From positions 1 through 18,334 of the forward strand of contig JBBHKE010003271.1 of NCBI GenBank assembly GCA_037447655.1: 18,334 nt of DNA, given 5' to 3'. Position numbers and translations under genes: made by a program. This document shows, piece after piece, positions 9,201 to 17,505 of this stretch (positions are counted from its first letter, which is position 1; each line of letters opens with the position of its first letter). The stretch is from Zygnema cylindricum (lineage: Eukaryota > Streptophyta > Zygnematophyceae > Zygnematales > Zygnemataceae). Below the pieces are notes generated by a model. That model did no database searches. It was not told the DNA's origin and was given only the letters and a program-made list of their open reading frames with translations.

Positions 9201-11421
9201 TTTCTTCAGTTCTTTCTTCCCAGTTTTTTTCTTCCTCGCGCCTCCCTATCTCCCTCTCATGTTTGGGTGCAGGAGTGGTCGAATGTTCGCTGTTCACTGT
9301 TTGCAGAAGTTGTTTTTTGAATGCATTTGTAGAGAATGGCCTGAAAAGACAAAATTTAACTGCACTGGAAACCCTAGATCTTCTGTGGTCAAGGAAATAT
9401 CAATCCATAAATGAAGTCACATATAATTCATTTCTAGCCACACAGTAAGTAATTTCAGTTTCCGAGTATTTCAGCCTGAAAGGGGGAGGTAAGGTCCTCT
9501 ATGGAAAATACATCAAGATCATTTGAGATGACTGCATTCCTTTCTCCCCCGCTCGAAACGTCAACATTTTTGTTTGAAAGGAAAGGAACGAGCCACTTAT
9601 TCTTTCATCCTTAAGTTCGTCAACTTCCATTTTCTCTCTCTCTCTCCTCCTCCTCCCTCTCCCTCTCCCTCTCACTCTCCTTCTCCATCTCCCTCCCCCT
9701 CTGTCTCCCCCCACCCCTCTCACCCCCTCTCTCCCGCTCCCTCTCCCTCTCTCTCCCGCTCCCTCTCCCTCTCCCACTCCCTCCCCCCCCTCTCCTGCTC
9801 GCACCCCCTGCCTTTCCCGCTCTCTCCCTCTCCCTCTCTCTCTCCCTCGCCCTACCCCTCGACCTCTCCCTCTCACTTGCCCTCTCCCTCTCCCTCTCCC
9901 TGTCCCTCTCCCTTCCCTTGCCATCTCCTCTCTCCCATCTTCCTCTCCCCTCCCCCCCTCATTTCCCTCTCCCTACCCTCTCCCTCGCTCCCTCCCTCTC
10001 TCGCTCCTTTTCCCTCCCTCTCCCACTCCTGCTCCCTCTCTTTCCCACTCCTGCTCCCTCCCTCTCCCACTCCTCCTCCCTCCCTCTCCCACTCCTGCTC
10101 CCCCTCCCTCTCCCCCTCCTGCTCCCTCCCTCTCCCCCTCCTGCTCCCTCCCTCTCTTGCTCCTGTTCCCTCCCGCTCCCACTCCTGCTCCCTCCCTCTC
10201 CCACTCCTGCTCCCTCCATCTCCCACTCTTGCTCCCTCCCTCTCCCTCTGCCACTCCTGCTCCCTCCCTCTCCCCCTACTGCTCCCTCCTCTCCCTCTCC
10301 CTCCCATCTCAATCCCCTCTCCCTCCTCCCTCCTCCTCTCTCCCTCCTCTCTCCCTCACCTGTCCCTCTCCCTCGCCCTCTCCCGCTCTCTCCCACCCCT
10401 CTCCTCTGCCTCGCGCTCTGTCTCTCCCTCTCCTACTCCTTCTCCAGCTCCCTCCCTCTCCCTCTTCCCTCACTCTGCCTCTCCCTCTACCTCTCCCTCT
10501 CTCCTTCTGCCTCTGCCTTTGCCTCTCCCTCTCCCCTTCCTCCCCCCTCCATCCCCTCTCCCTCCCCTCCCCCTCCCTTTCCCCATCCCCTCTCCCTCCT
10601 CTCTTCCTCCTCTCTCCTCCCCTCTCTCTTGCCCTCTCCCTCTCCTGCTCTCTCCCACTCCCGCTGCCTGCTCCCTCCCTCGCCCTCGTCACTCTCTCTC
10701 CCTCTGCCTCTGCCTCTGGCCTCCCTCTCCCACTCCCTCCCCCTCTCTTTGCCCTCTCCCCCTCCCCCCCCTCTCCCTTTCCCTCTTCCCCTCCCTCTCC
10801 CTCTCCCTCTCCATCTCTCTCTCTCTCTCCCCCTCGCCCTTGCTCTCGCCCTCGCCCTCGTCCACTCCTTCCTCTCCCTCTCCCTCTCCCTCCTTCCGCT
10901 CTCTCCTCTCTCCTGCTGCCCCCTTTCCCTCTCCCACTCCCTCTCCCACTCTCTCTCCCTCTCCCTCCCTCTCCGTCTCGCTTCCGCCCCCTCTCTCTCT
11001 CTCTCCCTACCTCCTCTCCCTCTCCCTCCCTCCCCTCGCTCAACATCTCCATGCCTTCTTTTATTTGTTGCAGTTGAACCACCCGGATCTCTTTGACATT
11101 TATTCAGCCGGTGTCGTGTTCCTTCAAATGAGTATTCCCAGTCTGCGATCTCCTGTGGGCCTCCAAACTTTCAAACAAGAACTTGCAAGAGTCGACTATG
11201 ACCTAAAGGAGTGGCGAGAAAGGACTCGTATTAGACCTAATTTTGAGCTCCTCGACATCGACGGTGGTTCTGGTTGGGATTTGGCGACAAAGATGGTATG
11301 TAGTAGAGGGAGTCTTACAAAGGGAAGACTTTCGGCTGCCGAGGCTTTAAGGCATCCGTATTTCTTACTGGGTGGAGACAAGGCCGCGGCGTTGGTATCG
11401 AAATTAACGTTTTCTCGGTAG
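3277..11421 (+). CDS. STN8: Serine/threonine-protein kinase STN8-type, chloroplast thylakoid (5 exons)
   Basis: Exons are 3277-3942, 4939-5052, 6564-6737, 8282-8689 and 11074-11421. All junctions are phase 0, giving 569 aa. STN8 kinases act at the thylakoid membrane and phosphorylate photosystem II core proteins (D1, D2, CP43, PsbH). Residues 1-90 are Ser/Thr/basic-rich, fitting a transit peptide. A hydrophobic segment at about 158-192 (WFYLTVRPGVLAGAVDAYVL) is the likely membrane anchor. Kinase landmarks: glycine loop GEGSFG 213-218, ATP lysine in VLKK (K259), EVEEWF helix C region about 273-278, HRDIKPSN with D382 and N387, DFG 400-402, and CPPE 425-428 as the APE equivalent. CPPELYV, SPILWQ, WRERTR and LRHPYFLLGG, plus the short end KLTFSR, match STN8 and not the C-terminally extended STN7. 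Only one Cys (C86) precedes the kinase domain, so the lumenal Cys pair I recall for STN7/Stt7 is absent. The ATG has G at -3 and +4. No frameshift or missing catalytic residue is seen; the transit-peptide end is uncertain. Confidence 0.95.
3950..4141. mobile_element. MITE-like element abutting the STN8 intron 1 donor, copy 2
   Basis: This element aligns end to end with the one at 18027-18213. Shared landmarks are TACAC/TACTGC left ends, GTGTTTTTCTGA-like, AATCATA, TGTTAATMACA, TGGCCCA/TGGCCAC followed by AGCCACG, GACAAAACA/CAAAACACA and the ACTCTARTAGCG right side. TA dinucleotides border it (3948-3949 and 4142-4143). The right terminus is decayed, matching the inverted left terminus at only about half of positions. 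GCAAG also flanks both sides (3943-3947 and 4144-4148), a possible alternative 5-bp duplication, but sister copies support TA. There is no coding capacity. Confidence 0.65.
4386..4597. mobile_element. MITE with long terminal inverted repeats, copy 3
   Basis: Element of 212 bases bounded by TA (4384-4385 and 4598-4599), suggesting a Tc1/mariner-like (Stowaway-type) origin. The termini read CATCGTGTATTGTTGTTAGC on the left and CACCGTGAATCGTTATTAGC in reverse complement on the right, with 4 mismatches in the first 20 bases. The arms continue inward: a T-run, AAATCATG/AAATCATT and CTCCGTGCACAC occur in both arms, so the whole element can fold back over roughly 75 bases per side. It lies entirely inside STN8 intron 1. 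Confidence 0.85.
5101..5320. mobile_element. MITE with near-perfect terminal inverted repeats, copy 4
   Basis: This is the best preserved copy, 220 bases. The termini share CACYGTGAATYGCTATTAGC followed by GTTAA, with 2 mismatches in 25 bases, both transitions. TA dinucleotides flank it (5099-5100 and 5321-5322). A second internal TAGCGTTAGTAAT word near 5170 echoes the terminus, perhaps from an internal rearrangement or nested insertion. It starts 48 bases downstream of the 5' splice site of STN8 intron 2. Confidence 0.88.
5571..5669. repeat. 33-bp tandem repeat, three copies
   Basis: Units start at 5571, 5604 and 5637, each beginning ATGAATGAAGTGGACCTAAT and ending CATGCAAAATGAA. Unit 2 differs by one G to A change near its end. 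A partial unit (GGCATGAA) precedes the array. The near identity suggests recent expansion. The unit length is a multiple of three but the array is intronic and I see no evidence that it is translated. Confidence 0.97.
6738..8281 (+). other. STN8 intron 3
   Basis: The donor is GAG|GTGAGG and the acceptor is ACCTATTGCAG before 8282. The flanking exons join as WLVWRYE followed by GDTTLLAYM, the expected STN8 sequence, so the open frames inside (about 6931-7146, 7207-7500 and 7577-7834) are unlikely exons. Around 6995-7135 a motif related to GAAGCAACAGATGAGGAG recurs in both orientations, including a small GGAGCAA/TTGCTCC hairpin at about 7016-7035. This may be a decayed foldback element. The rest looks like unique AT-rich intron. 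Confidence 0.8.
9631..11040 (+). repeat. 1.4 kb polypyrimidine (CTCCCT-type) tract
   Basis: The plus strand is almost exclusively C and T, mostly permutations of CTCCCT, with occasional G and A. The minus strand is therefore a purine tract with abundant GGG runs spaced by 1-9 bases, compatible with G-quadruplex folding, and homopurine-homopyrimidine DNA can form triplexes. The lack of A removes all three stop codons on the plus strand, so long Ser/Pro/Leu-rich open frames appear, with Gly/Arg/Glu-rich ones on the minus strand. These are composition artefacts. Confidence 0.97.
10018..10290 (+). repeat. 22-bp minisatellite inside the CT tract
   Basis: About a dozen units related to CCCACTCCTGCTCCCTCCCT recur with a basic 22-base period and some 24-base variants. 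The word CTGCTCC marks the register. The surrounding tract lacks this higher-order period, so this block expanded separately. Confidence 0.8.
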
Positions 11422-11993
11422 TTAGGAAGGAGCCTTTTTGTGAACCAAAAAGACTGAAAGAAGACGATGAGAGGAGACGAGTTATATCCAAGTTGATTTC
11501 ATCTGTAATAGGAGTGTAGTTTGTGGTAAGTTTTGTGGTTATTGTGGATGTTTGAGGCGACGTATGGATTTGTCGAAAATGTGAAAATGGTTACAATCCT
11601 ATGAAGGGCATGCAATTAAGGGAGGTGGTTTTCAATGCCGTAATACTGATGTTATAGGTGTCATGTACCCACTATGTGTTCGAGTAGACGAATTAGGTGT
11701 ATTCCTTTGAGGTTATTTTTTTTGCAAACACCCACGGGTGGAGTAGATAGGCCAAAAAACGAAGGCGTTATTGTAGTTTCTGAGCAATGTTGGGCCGGGT
11801 AGCTGAAAAGTATCACGGAAAAAAAATAGTTCCAAGCCGGAATTAGGTTTCCTGTGCAACTCTATGCAGTGGAATGGATTAGGAAGGTAATGGAAATGTT
11901 AACTATGCAAAGTAACAACATCAAAATTTATTTATGGAAGTTATATAAAACTATTGTATTAATGGAAAGAAGACTTGTATTTGTATTTTCAAA
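11422..11993 (+). other. STN8 3' untranslated region/flank
   Basis: After the TAG stop there is no further coding homology. Known STN8 proteins end at about this point, so the region is most likely 3' UTR up to the AATAAA at 11994. A 64-codon open frame at 11854-12048 overlaps the putative poly(A) region and has no recognisable motif. Confidence 0.5.
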
Positions 11994-11999
11994 AATAAA
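11994..11999 (+). terminator. Candidate poly(A) signal AATAAA of STN8
   Basis: AATAAA lies 573 bases after the stop codon and is followed by a T-rich stretch (about 12005-12045), a plausible downstream element. It is the first exact AATAAA found after the stop by eye. Plant and algal poly(A) signals are degenerate, so cleavage may occur elsewhere. Confidence 0.4.
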
Positions 12000-12788
12000 A
12001 CCACTAATTTTATTTATTTCATTTCATTTTTTTTTTCGTTTTCTGTAAGCATGTGTGGCCCAAAGAGTTGTTGCAACTAAAGTTAAACATGGTTGCCTAT
12101 GTAAGGAGATTTTGTCGTCTGAGTGAGCCTTCGCAAAAGTATGAAATAGAGGCGCAGATTTCCTTGCAAAGTATGAAATAGAGGCGCAGATTTCCTCTTG
12201 TTTTTTTCAAGATTGTCAGGTGTTAAACAATTACATGTAAATAACGAATTAATAAAGGATGAGTGGAAACAAGATGACTGAGAAAACTCTCCTTATAAAC
12301 ACTATTTGATGGAGAATTCCATTTAAAGTCGATTGTCTTCACTATATCTTGAACTGAAAGCATAAAGGCTGAAGCTGACAGGCTTGTCAGAGGAAGCAAT
12401 GTCGCCAATATTTGAACAAAAGAATGACACTTAGTTTGAAATCGACTATTTTTCATTTCCCAGGAAAAACTATTCTAGAAAACCTCTTCAGTGAAGTCAA
12501 ACGTGGTAAGAGCTCGACCCATCAGGCCCTCTCCCGTTCACCCTCTCTCCCGCTCCATCTAACTCTTTCGCTCCCTTTCCCCCTCCCTCTTCTGGGACTG
12601 TATATTGTGCTCAGGTGTGAAAATAAGCACTAGGTGCCAAAATATTCTTCCAAAGACGGAATATTGCAGAGGCTGCTTAAAAACCCCCTTCGCTGTAACT
12701 AAAACACGAAATTTGTCTGCACCAGAATTCACAATTAGGTTTTTAGGGTTTCTATGCTTTGGGGCCCAGGAAATGACTTTTGGCAAGT
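12000..12788. other. Intergenic region between convergent genes
   Basis: No gene is supported. The region contains a 32-bp duplication (12137-12196) and a short CT-rich tract at about 12522-12595 (CCCTCTCCCGTTCACC-type) resembling the large intron 4 tract. A 77-codon minus-strand open frame at 12223-12456 lacks a recognised domain. Confidence 0.5.
12137..12196. repeat. 32-bp tandem duplication
   Basis: AAGTATGAAATAGAGGCGCA followed by GATTTCCT occurs at 12137-12164 and again, identically, at 12169-12196. The 28 identical bases at a 32-base period indicate a recent duplication in intergenic DNA. Confidence 0.95.
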
Positions 12789-13014
12789 TTTTTGCAATCA
12801 TTGCTTCATGTTTAACGTCTTTGTAAGTTCTTGGCCAAAATGCCTTTTACACCTAACTTCTACCAGTGTTCGTTTCAATTTCTATTTGTATATTGCCACT
12901 GGGAAGCTACTACCTTTCCATCCCAACTCCCAGATTGGTAATACGACACGTTTGCACAGAGAAAAGTCGGATTAAGTATTAAAAATAACAGGCGCGTTAA
13001 TAATGATACAGGTT
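12789..13014. mobile_element. Diverged MITE-like element, copy 5
   Basis: It aligns in the same orientation with the element at 4386-4597. The matching words are a left TTTAACGTCT/TTAGCGTCC, a middle GGGAAGCTACTACCTTT/TTAGGGATCTTACCTTC, AGATTGG/TGATTGG, CGACACGTTTGCACAGAGAA/GGACACGTGTGCACGGAGAA and a right GCGTTAATAATGATACAGGT/ACGCTAATAACGATTCACGG. Identity is moderate and the terminal bases are decayed, so the borders are approximate to about 10 bases. It is the oldest-looking copy of this subfamily. Confidence 0.6.
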
Positions 13015-13855
13015 TCATCTTGAAACTTCAACTGATGGAGCCCTAGCCTAAATGTCAACCAAGAGTGCTGAATATTCAGATCACAACAGAATTAATTGTT
13101 GAACACCACAATCGATGTTGAAAACGGTGGATGTTATGGTATCTGAATAGCTTCTAAAAACAATGGTCTATCTTTCATGTCATGGAAAGGCCCATCTATA
13201 AACTTTTTATAGATGAACTTTTTAATGCTAAACTTTTTACCAATGGAGCCTTGCAAATGGCCAATTACGATCATGCACCCGATCACTTTGCCCAGAAACA
13301 AACAAAGAAGACATACTTCCCTCATTCGTCAGAAGTACCACACAAACTGATGTCAAGTTTACCGTTACCACATGATGTGATGACGTCATACTTACCTTCA
13401 CTTCCTGCCACACCGGACATGCCTGACCTCTCGTTTTCTTTCGGCCTTGCTCAGCCGAAAGAAAACGAGGATGGAGGATTTGTAACTCATAAAAGGCCCC
13501 CAATCCAAAGAAATGTTCCAGTAATAGTTTTTTGCCCAGCGAAACTAATTATTTTTTGAACTGTTAACTGCAATATCGACACGAGTATACATCCTGAAAA
13601 CATGTGAGCTGATACTAGCGAGATCCCTAAATAGAAAATGCTTTTTAAAGGTAAATTGTGTTAACATTGAGAGCATTACAGCTACAAGAGGCCAAAAACC
13701 ATTCACCATTCGTGTTGTCTACTTTCCTCCAAAACACAATATACCATAACACCTTGTGCTTTTGATTCTTTTTTCTTTTTTGACAATTTAAGATTAGAAC
13801 GTTGTCGTGACATACATGATCGTCCTTACAAACTGTTTCTGAGTTTTTGAAGTTA
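13015..13855. other. 3' flank of the minus-strand gene, with hairpin
   Basis: This lies downstream of both convergent genes. A 125-codon plus-strand open frame (13182-13559) is open across a perfect inverted repeat and shows no domain, so I do not call it a gene. Three AACTTTTT words and a small ATCTATA/TATAGAT hairpin occur at about 13193-13240, and the palindrome TGACGTCA at 13381-13388. I see no exact minus-strand AATAAA for the Lys-rich gene. Confidence 0.45.
13430..13469. repeat. Perfect hairpin: 16-bp stem, 8-base loop
   Basis: CTCGTTTTCTTTCGGC (13430-13445) is followed by an 8-base loop and its exact reverse complement (13454-13469). The 16-bp perfect stem is far beyond chance in a window this size. 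In RNA it would form a stable stem-loop on either strand. It lies about 390 bases beyond the stop codon of the minus-strand gene, so it could be in its 3' UTR. The stem does not resemble the short histone 3' stem-loop. Confidence 0.95.
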
Positions 13856-15974
13856 TCATGTTTTCCGTAGTTTACGCCTTTTTGGTCGAGTGCTCTCTAC
13901 AATGGCTGTCATAACTGTGTCCATAGAATCCATTTTCGCTGCACCAGGCTCCTCTACTGAAGCACTTGAATCTCCCTTATTTTTTACCTTTTCTTTCTGC
14001 TTACTTTTTTCACTTTTTTTGTCTTTTTCACCGTCTTTGTCTTTTTCAGCTTTTTTGTCTTTTTTACCTACACCTGGACTAACGACCAATTCCAAGATTT
14101 TGTCCTTATCTTCTGATTTCGAACGCTTTCTCTTTTTTCCAACTTTTTCGACATTGTCGCGTTTTTGCGCGTTACTTTTTTGTTTCGCTTCCCTTTTCTC
14201 TTTTCTCGAGGCAACGATCTCCTTTCTCTCCTTCACCTTCTTTCCTTTCTTTTTGTCCTTACTCTTAGCTCCAGGATCAACGACATCAGCGTCATCGTGT
14301 TCTTCGTCCATTTCCTTTATCGGGGTAAGCATGTCTTTGTACCGTCGGAACCCTAACATTGCCATCAATTCCGTTAGCTTTCTCTGATCTGGATTTGTAG
14401 TTGGAGGAATCTGATCTGGAGCTTTGCTTGGAGTCTCTGCCTTTGTCTCATCATTCTTGCTTTCCTTAGTATTGCTGTTTTTGTTTCTCTTACTTCTCCG
14501 TCGACCGTCACTCTCCTCTTCATCTACGTCTTTCGCAAGACTTTCTGCACCCTTCTCCACATTCTTCTTCTCCTTCTTCCTCTCTTTCCTCTGCTCTTTC
14601 TTCTCCTTCACAGTCGTTTCTCCTTTCTCTTTCTTCCCTTCCTTTTCCCCCTCTTTTCCGCTTGTTTCTGGTAATCCTGACGTAACAACTTCATCACCAC
14701 TTGAGCCTAGGCCTGGTTCCTTCTTTCCTTCCATCTCTTCCCCTGAATTTTTCTCTTTCCTGTTGTTCCTCATCTGTGCTCTATCTTCTCTATTTAGCAC
14801 TGCTGCCTCTTCTCCTCCCTCTTCTCCATTCACCTTCGAATAGACATAAGTCTCATTAACCTTCTCTTCGTCTTCAGCCTTCCTCTTTCTTTCCCCGGAT
14901 AACTTTTTACCACTTTCCTCGGACTTTTCATTTACCCCAAAAATATCCGAAAATGTTCGCAATGTCTTTTCTTTTGTTGCCACTGTTCTCTTCCATTCTT
15001 TTGGCTGCCTCATGTATCTGTGCATCGAGATAAACACCCAAATTCATAACAGTCAATTTCACACACACACACAAAGACACACGTATATAGTTACATATTT
15101 ATATAACTTTTTTTCAATGCCATCAGTAAATGCTTTAACCTATTTTTTTTGACTGGTTTAAACATTTGATTAGTTTTATATAAAAATACAAGCATATGAC
15201 CACAAACAATACAAAACTGATTGTTCCTCGCCTAATTAATTTGGAAATTGGTTTGTTGCCGGTTGGACATTTTCAATAAGGTAACTATGCACCGTCACAT
15301 AATATAAAGCAACAACAAAGCAGCCACAACAAAACAGAAACGCCCATTCTATAGCCAGGGTTATCAACTATACCGATGTAAATATTTCAAATTAAACCGT
15401 AATCATTGTTTACTCTAAAAAGAAAAAATTTAACCAGGTTCTTACATAACCTATAAGGTCTATATACATTATAGCTATAAGTGTGCGTGTGCGTGCCATT
15501 CTGAGCATCTGCTACCATATAAGACAAAATCTTTGCATCTGGACCGCTAGTTACCACGCAAACATGGAAATGTTGACTCTCTGTATGCACCAATGACCAA
15601 GTCAGGTTCATCGACGACAGAATATAAAGCAAAATTGGGTGAAAATAAAAGATGGAAGATAAACAGATAATGAGACTGCTGATACCAAACAGCAGTGACC
15701 TTTGCAGACTCAACAATATGGATTTTAAATTAACCATCGAAAGCTATCCACCATTGCAAAGAAATATAAACCCTACTGGTAAAAGTAAAAACAAAAACTC
15801 ATTAAGTGTCGTGGCTTACTGTTGAGTTCCCAGTAATCGTATCACAAACGGTCCTTGTCTCATGTGAAGCAACCGGTCATGTACTTCCAAAACCTCCTTC
15901 ACTATTATCTGCAGTGCCACCCCACATTTTTCAGATTTAACATCTATTTCATACCCCGTAAGCAAAACCATACA
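13856..15974 (-). CDS. Lys/Glu-rich putative nuclear protein, unrecognised family (at least 2 exons)
   Basis: I do not recognise the family. Exon A is 15974-15820 and exon B is 15017-13856. They join in frame across a split codon (CA+A, Gln51), with donor CA|GTAAGC and acceptor GATGCACAG|A. From the ATG at 15971 the protein is 437 aa, stop TGA at 13858-13856. Residues 1-70 look folded and non-repetitive: VKSEKCGVALQIIVKEVLEV, HMRQGPFVIRLL, then YMRQPKEWKR. Residues about 90-437 are dominated by K, E, D and S, as in disordered nuclear or nucleolar proteins. One likely helix is LTELMAMLGFRRYKDML. NLS-like clusters are GKKRKRSK and the terminal PKRRKLRK. A TTGTTGTCAG acceptor-like sequence directly precedes exon A (TGT ATG), so more upstream exons, or a 5' UTR intron, are possible and the true start is unsure. 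No operon or functional tie to STN8 is seen; the two are convergent. Confidence 0.7.
15018..15819 (-). other. Intron of the Lys-rich gene (minus strand)
   Basis: 802 bases, GT-AG on the minus strand. It includes a short (AC)n run at about 15060-15083 and alternating GTGTGCGTGTGC at about 15480-15495. An exon-like minus-strand segment at about 15555-15675 is bordered by AG and GT but is phase 0 at its start, so it cannot follow exon A (phase 2) in frame. Confidence 0.65.
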
Positions 15975-17030
15975 CTGACAACAAAGAAAAGTTGAATACT
16001 AAATATAACAGAACTTCAAAAAAGCGTCAACTATCTTCCATAGGAAAACATTATTTCTCTGAAAAATAATTTTGTCTTATTTGTTGCCAATTTGTTTGTA
16101 CCATTCCATGTTTCCACTCGAAGGTATTTGGTGCATTTCGCTTCGTCTCAATGTAGATTTTTCAACAGGCCTAAGTGGTTGAATTTTTTTATTTTTTTTG
16201 GGTCTTCAGGATTAACCTCAGTTCAGGTCAACGGCACTGGAGATTCAGCAATTCCATCGTTTTCTCTGATTTTGACTATTTCAGTTCAATGTAAAAGAGG
16301 GTTACATGGTATATTAACTAAAACCTAGTAAATTAACTGATTTACGCTCTGCCATGTGGCATAATATCGGAAATAGCACAGCTGTATGCCATTAGAGTAA
16401 AAAAACTTATAGTGCGAATGCGAAATTAATACTAATGATTACAAATTAAGTACTTAGAATTCCTTCGGACATTCCGCTTTGGACTTAATATTATTAACAC
16501 AATGTTATGGTGAACGGCAAAAAAGCCGGCACCAAATAGGTGTTACTAAGACTAAACCTGCTTTTTTCCAAATACTCGGAGAGCGTCAAAGTTTCGGAGA
16601 AGTGACAGCGTTTATATAAACATCTCTGCAAGTTTAATCGCAAAAATGTAATTGTTATGTTCACTTGCAGGTAAGACCGAAACCCACAACGTGACAACTT
16701 TTTTCACATCCATCCCGTTTTCTTTAGGGACATGGGGTTGTTTGTCGAAACACCAAAATATTTAAATTGAACCGAAATGTAGCGTTTTCAAGTTCTTGGA
16801 CCTACAAGCGTCAAAACTTCACAGAATTGATCAACTTTTTACTCCACGTGTAGGCCTTTCCATAACCGGCTACTGTTAAATTTTGGAGCACATAACATGA
16901 CATATGTTTACGGGACGTCAAACCAAAACAAGCATTTGACTTTTCACCCTTTTTGTATCTACACGTGTTCTGACCTTGTCTACCTACGATTTTGTTCAGA
17001 TTCACTAAATTCTTACTTCTATCAAGAAGC
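15975..17030. other. Upstream side of the Lys-rich gene, no further exon resolved
   Basis: I searched the minus strand for upstream exons continuing into exon A and found none that I can defend. It may be promoter, 5' UTR or intron. On the plus strand TTCACTTGCAG|GTAAGA (junction 16670/16671) joins a good acceptor directly to a good donor, but no plus-strand gene is known here. Three ACGTCAAA/GCGTCAAA words lie between 16580 and 16925. Confidence 0.4.
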
Positions 17031-17076
17031 CGCCCTCTCTCTTTGCTTCCCTCTTTCCCAGCCGCCTTCTCGGCCA

Positions 17077-17505
17077 GTGGGAGAGTGGAAGATAGGCCAA
17101 CAAGAGAGGGAGAAAGGAGGCGGAAGGTGAGAGAAGGAGAGGAAGAAGGGTTAGCGGGATAGAGGGAGAGGGGTCAGCTGGAGAGAAGGAGAAAGGAAGG
17201 GAGGAGGAGCCACGGGAGAAAGGAGGAAAGGACATCAGGGGCGAAGGTGAGAAGACAGCAAGGGAAAGAAAGAGGAGGCAGCTGGAGAGAGGGAGAGGAC
17301 AGCAGGGGAAAGGGAAAAGAGAAGAGAGGCCAGCAGGAGAAAAGGAAAGGGGCTAGCAAGAAATGGGAAGGGATCAAAGGGGAACAATGGGTTAGCGAGA
17401 AAGGGAGAATAGGAAGGGACAGGGGGGTGGGAGGGAATCCTCTACCCTCCTTCGCTTTATCATTCTCCCCCTCTCTTTTTCCATTATTTTTCCGATTCCC
17501 TTTCT
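17077..17505. repeat. Purine-rich minisatellite tract with flanking pyrimidine segments
   Basis: From about 17077 to 17437 the plus strand is G/A-rich, with degenerate units built on a CAGCWGGRGARAR-type core recurring about every 35-45 bases. Pyrimidine-rich segments lie before (about 17031-17063) and after (about 17439-17505). This reproduces the composition of the intron 4 tract on the opposite strand. Open frames through it are composition artefacts. Confidence 0.85.

Larger units (their letters stand above)
8690..11073 (+). other. STN8 intron 4 with giant polypyrimidine tract
   Basis: The donor is CAG|GTGAGA and the acceptor is TTTATTTGTTGCAG before 11074. The exons join as SPILWQ followed by LNHPDLFDIY, exactly as in STN8 kinases. 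Of its 2384 bases, about 1410 are an almost pure CT tract (9631-11040) ending 33 bases before the acceptor AG. A smaller pyrimidine-rich segment lies at about 9115-9255. The segment between them (about 9270-9600) has no supported exon. Confidence 0.92.

Noticed and set aside
9499-11096. Long Ser/Pro/Leu-rich plus-strand and Gly/Arg/Glu-rich minus-strand open frames
   Set aside because: They come from the A-poor pyrimidine tract inside STN8 intron 4. They have no start context, no domain, and several frames are open at once.
13182-13559. 125-codon plus-strand open frame as a small gene
   Set aside because: It runs across a perfect inverted repeat, has no recognised domain and lies in the intergenic space between convergent genes.
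13890-14843. Plus-strand Ser/Phe/Leu-rich open frames opposite the Lys-rich exon
   Set aside because: They are antisense shadows of AAG/GAA-rich coding sequence on the minus strand.
15555-15675. Minus-strand exon-like segment containing DEPDLVIGAYREST
   Set aside because: It has AG and GT borders, but it starts in phase 0 while the preceding exon ends in phase 2. Splicing 15820 directly to 15017 keeps the frame without it, and its N-terminal half looks like intronic T-rich DNA.
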